A stretch of 15,362 nt of DNA from UBA3263 sp964586765 (GTDB lineage Bacteria; Bacteroidota; Bacteroidia; Bacteroidales; Muribaculaceae): NCBI GenBank assembly GCA_964586765.1, contig CAZPHN010000044.1, forward strand, positions 1-15,362, written 5' to 3'. The stretch's first letter is position 1. Each line of letters begins with the position of its first letter. The notes below the pieces were generated by a model. It was not told the DNA's origin, did not search any database, and saw only the letters and a program-made list of their open reading frames with translations. Shown here in pieces: positions 13,086-15,362 of this stretch. The position numbers and the translations under genes were made by a program.

Positions 13086-14930
13086 ATGGCAGAAAATAAG
13101 GAAAAACTGTTTGAAATGTTCCCTCCGGTGAGCGCAGAGGAATGGCGCGCAAAGGTCGACGTTGACCTCAAGGGGGTACCTTTTGAAAAGAAACTGGTTT
13201 GGCGCACATCTGAAGGCTTCAATGTCCAGCCGATGTATCGCCGCGAGGATATCGCCTCGCTGACCACCACGGATTCGCTTCCGGGCGAGTTCCCCTATGT
13301 GCGCGGCACGCGCTGTAACAACGAGTGGCTTATCCGTCAGGAAATCATCGCCGAAACTCCCGCCGAGGCTAATGAGAAGGCTCTTGCCGCTATCGAACGC
13401 GGCGCGACCTCGCTCGGCTGGCACATGGGCGAAGTGAGTGCTGACGCCCTCGCCGCTTTCCTGAAAGGCATTGACCTCACCAAGATTGAAATCAACCTTA
13501 GCTGCTGCATGCGCAAGGCGGTCGAACTGACCGGTCTGCTTGCCGAGGCGGTAGTTGCCGCCGGTGCAGCCAAAGAATTCCGCGGCAGCGTGAAATTCAA
13601 CCCTTGGAAGCGCGAACTCAAACATGGCTCCAAGTCGCCCCTCGACCCCGTTGAAGCCGGCAAGGCTATCATCGAGGCGTCGCTTCCCGTTCAGGGTCTG
13701 CGCGTTCTGAGCGTTGACTCCGAACTCTTCACCAACGGCGGCGCATACATCTATCAGGAACTCGGCTATGCCCTGAGCTGGGGCGCGCAGTGGATGACCC
13801 TGCTGACCGAAGCCGGTGTGCCCGCTGACCTTGTTGCCTCGAAAATCAAGTTCGATATGGGCATCTCCACAAACTACTTCATGGAGCTTGCCAAATTCCG
13901 TGCCGCCCGTATGCTCTGGGCTCAGATTGTCGAGCAGTACAATCCCGCCGAACTCGATGCCTGCAAGATGGTTGCCCATGCAACAACCTCAAAGTACAAT
14001 CAGACCATCTATGACGCTCATGTCAACCTCCTGCGCTCGCAGACCGAGGCTATGAGCGCGGCTCTTGCCGGTGTTGACTCAATCACGGTAACTCCTTTTG
14101 ACGTTCCGTTCAAAACTCCCGATGAGTTCTCGGAGCGTATTGCCCGTAACCAGCAGCTCCTGCTGAAGGAAGAGAGCCACCTCGACAAGGTAGTTGACCC
14201 TGCCGGCGGCTCTTATTACATCGAAACCCTTACCGTCAGCATCGCTCAGGAGGCCTGGAAGCTCTTCCTCGCCATCGAGGAGCAGGGCGGATTTGCCGCC
14301 GCACTCGCAGCCGGTACAATTCAGGCAGCAGTCAACGAGAGCAACGAAAAACGTCACTCAGACATGGCTCGCCGCAAGGAAATCCTTCTCGGCACCAACC
14401 AGTATCCCAATATCAACGAGTTTGCTGCCGAAAAGATTGAAAAGGATGAAAACGGCGGTTGCGGCTGCGGTTGCCATGAAGAAGGCACCGGCATCGTAGC
14501 AACCCGTCTGGCTTCAGACTTCGAGCAGCTCCGTCTCGCTACCGAGCATGCAGCCAACCGTCCGAAGGTATTCATGCTGACCATCGGCAACCTCGCCATG
14601 CGTCTGGCTCGATCGCAGTTCAGCGGCAACTTCTTCGGCTGTGCCGGCTATGAGATTATCGACAACAATGGCTTCGCTACGGTCAAGGAAGGCGTTGACG
14701 CCGCCCTTGCCGCCGGAGCTGACATCGTTGTGCTCTGCTCAAGCGACGACGAATATGCCGAATTTGCCCCCGAGGCATGGAATCTTCTCAAGGGCAAGAC
14801 CGAGTTCGTGGTAGCCGGCGCACCCGCCTGCACCGACGACCTCAAGGCCCTCGGCATCGAGAACTTTATCCACGTTCGCAGCAATGTGCTTGACACTCTG
14901 CGCTCATTCAACGCTAAACTCCTGAAGTAA
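13086..14930 (+). CDS. mutA: Methylmalonyl-CoA mutase small subunit
   Basis: Non-catalytic subunit of 614 residues of the heterodimeric mutase that interconverts succinyl-CoA and methylmalonyl-CoA, a step of the succinate-to-propionate route. N-terminal landmarks are WRAKVDVDLKG, KKLVWRTSEGFNVQPMYR and a TIM-barrel domain containing SKYNQTIYDAHVNLLRSQTEAMSAALAG and DPAGGSYYIE. The C-terminal domain (about 495-614) has the cobalamin-binding fold, but the DxHxxG motif that binds the coenzyme is replaced (RPKVFMLTIGNLAMR...), as expected of the small subunit. An odd feature is Cys459-Gly-Cys461-Gly-Cys463-His464 in the linker between the two domains, inside an acidic, glycine-rich stretch. The gene has its own promoter and mutB follows after 5 bases. 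Confidence 0.96.
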   Translation: MAENKEKLFEMFPPVSAEEWRAKVDVDLKGVPFEKKLVWRTSEGFNVQPMYRREDIASLTTTDSLPGEFPYVRGTRCNNEWLIRQEIIAETPAEANEKALAAIERGATSLGWHMGEVSADALAAFLKGIDLTKIEINLSCCMRKAVELTGLLAEAVVAAGAAKEFRGSVKFNPWKRELKHGSKSPLDPVEAGKAIIEASLPVQGLRVLSVDSELFTNGGAYIYQELGYALSWGAQWMTLLTEAGVPADLVASKIKFDMGISTNYFMELAKFRAARMLWAQIVEQYNPAELDACKMVAHATTSKYNQTIYDAHVNLLRSQTEAMSAALAGVDSITVTPFDVPFKTPDEFSERIARNQQLLLKEESHLDKVVDPAGGSYYIETLTVSIAQEAWKLFLAIEEQGGFAAALAAGTIQAAVNESNEKRHSDMARRKEILLGTNQYPNINEFAAEKIEKDENGGCGCGCHEEGTGIVATRLASDFEQLRLATEHAANRPKVFMLTIGNLAMRLARSQFSGNFFGCAGYEIIDNNGFATVKEGVDAALAAGADIVVLCSSDDEYAEFAPEAWNLLKGKTEFVVAGAPACTDDLKALGIENFIHVRSNVLDTLRSFNAKLLK

Positions 14931-14935
14931 ACAAG

Positions 14936-15362
14936 ATGAAACCAGATTTCAGCAAAATCAATATAATGGAGACCGTTGCACCGAAGCAGCAGTCTGCCAC
15001 CTGCCCTGCCGGCGAAGATTGGCTCACCCCCGAGCTTATTCCCGTCAAACCCGTCTATACCAAGGACGACCTTCAGGGCCTTGAACATCTCGACTACGTT
15101 GCCGGCCTCCCCCCCTTCCTCCGCGGTCCGTACAGCGGCATGTATGCAATGCGTCCGTGGACCATCCGCCAGTATGCCGGCTTCTCTACCGCAGCCGAGA
15201 GTAACGCTTTCTACCGCCGCAACCTTGCGTCAGGTCAGAAGGGTCTGAGCGTTGCGTTCGACCTTGCCACACACCGCGGCTATGACGCTGACCACGAACG
15301 CGTGGTAGGCGACGTTGGTAAAGCCGGTGTGAGCATCTGCTCGCTCGACGACATGAAGGTGC
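14936..15362 (+). CDS. mutB: Methylmalonyl-CoA mutase large subunit (N-terminal part, cut by the window edge)
   Basis: The first 142 codons of the catalytic, adenosylcobalamin-dependent subunit; the window ends inside the gene. Diagnostic stretches are GPYSGMYAMRPWTIRQYAGFS, TAAESNAFYRRNL, GQKGLSVAFDLATHRGYD and AGVSICSLDDMK, which line the TIM-barrel entrance where the acyl-CoA chain binds. ATG 14936 lies 5 bases after the mutA stop codon; ATG 14966 (METVAPK) is an alternative start. It should be co-transcribed with mutA in a 1:1 complex. The cobalamin-binding C-terminal domain lies outside the window, so activity cannot be judged here. Confidence 0.96.
   Translation, partial: MKPDFSKINIMETVAPKQQSATCPAGEDWLTPELIPVKPVYTKDDLQGLEHLDYVAGLPPFLRGPYSGMYAMRPWTIRQYAGFSTAAESNAFYRRNLASGQKGLSVAFDLATHRGYDADHERVVGDVGKAGVSICSLDDMKV

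Noticed and set aside
12939..13979. Long open frame of 346 codons on the minus strand across mutA
   Set aside because: It lies antisense to a secure mutA gene with strong codon bias, and its translation has no recognisable domain. Such shadows are common in G+C-rich genes.

Overview
The window looks like a chromosomal segment of a Bacteroidales bacterium, plausibly a gut Muribaculaceae or Bacteroidaceae relative. Four intergenic stretches carry the Bacteroidetes promoter pattern (TTTG or TTG, a 20-21 bp spacer, then TAnnTTTG). Most genes lack Shine-Dalgarno sequences. There is a large signal-peptide outer-membrane beta-barrel protein with a TonB-receptor-type plug, and a mutA-mutB methylmalonyl-CoA mutase pair of the succinate-propionate route. 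Family placement is inference from style and composition only.

Layout. 1-130 holds the apparent last 18 codons of an upstream gene and an A+T-rich leader. 131-2037 is a two-gene unit of lipoproteins of unknown function, visibly richer in A+T than the rest (25 G+C in the 60 bases 181-240, against 38 in 4801-4860). 2100-2298 holds a tRNA-His(GUG) gene with a clear promoter and a strong hairpin terminator. 2299-5098 is a tight run: tgt, an LptF/LptG-type permease and a YigZ/IMPACT protein. 5099-5290 is intergenic, with a small hairpin and a promoter. 5291-8242 encodes the outer-membrane beta-barrel protein. A uracil-DNA-glycosylase-superfamily gene lies on the minus strand and overlaps the barrel gene tail to tail. 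It starts 43 bp from a divergent ABC exporter gene. The exporter is followed by an M24B aminopeptidase P and an overlapping gamma-carbonic-anhydrase-like gene. A separate promoter then drives mutA and the truncated mutB at the right edge.

How the genes fit together. Most of 2100-15362 is core housekeeping: queuosine tRNA modification (tgt, next to one of its own tRNA substrates), envelope lipid transport (permease, MsbA-like exporter), an outer-membrane receptor-like protein, base-excision repair, peptide turnover, CO2/bicarbonate handling and propionate metabolism. The least explained part is the A+T-rich lipoprotein pair at the left. Other points worth checking are a Tgt without the three cysteines of its usual zinc site, a compact divergent promoter that would give leaderless or nearly leaderless mRNAs, and a Cys-Gly-Cys-Gly-Cys-His cluster in the MutA interdomain linker. 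I see no phage genes, transposase, CRISPR array or recognisable defence system.
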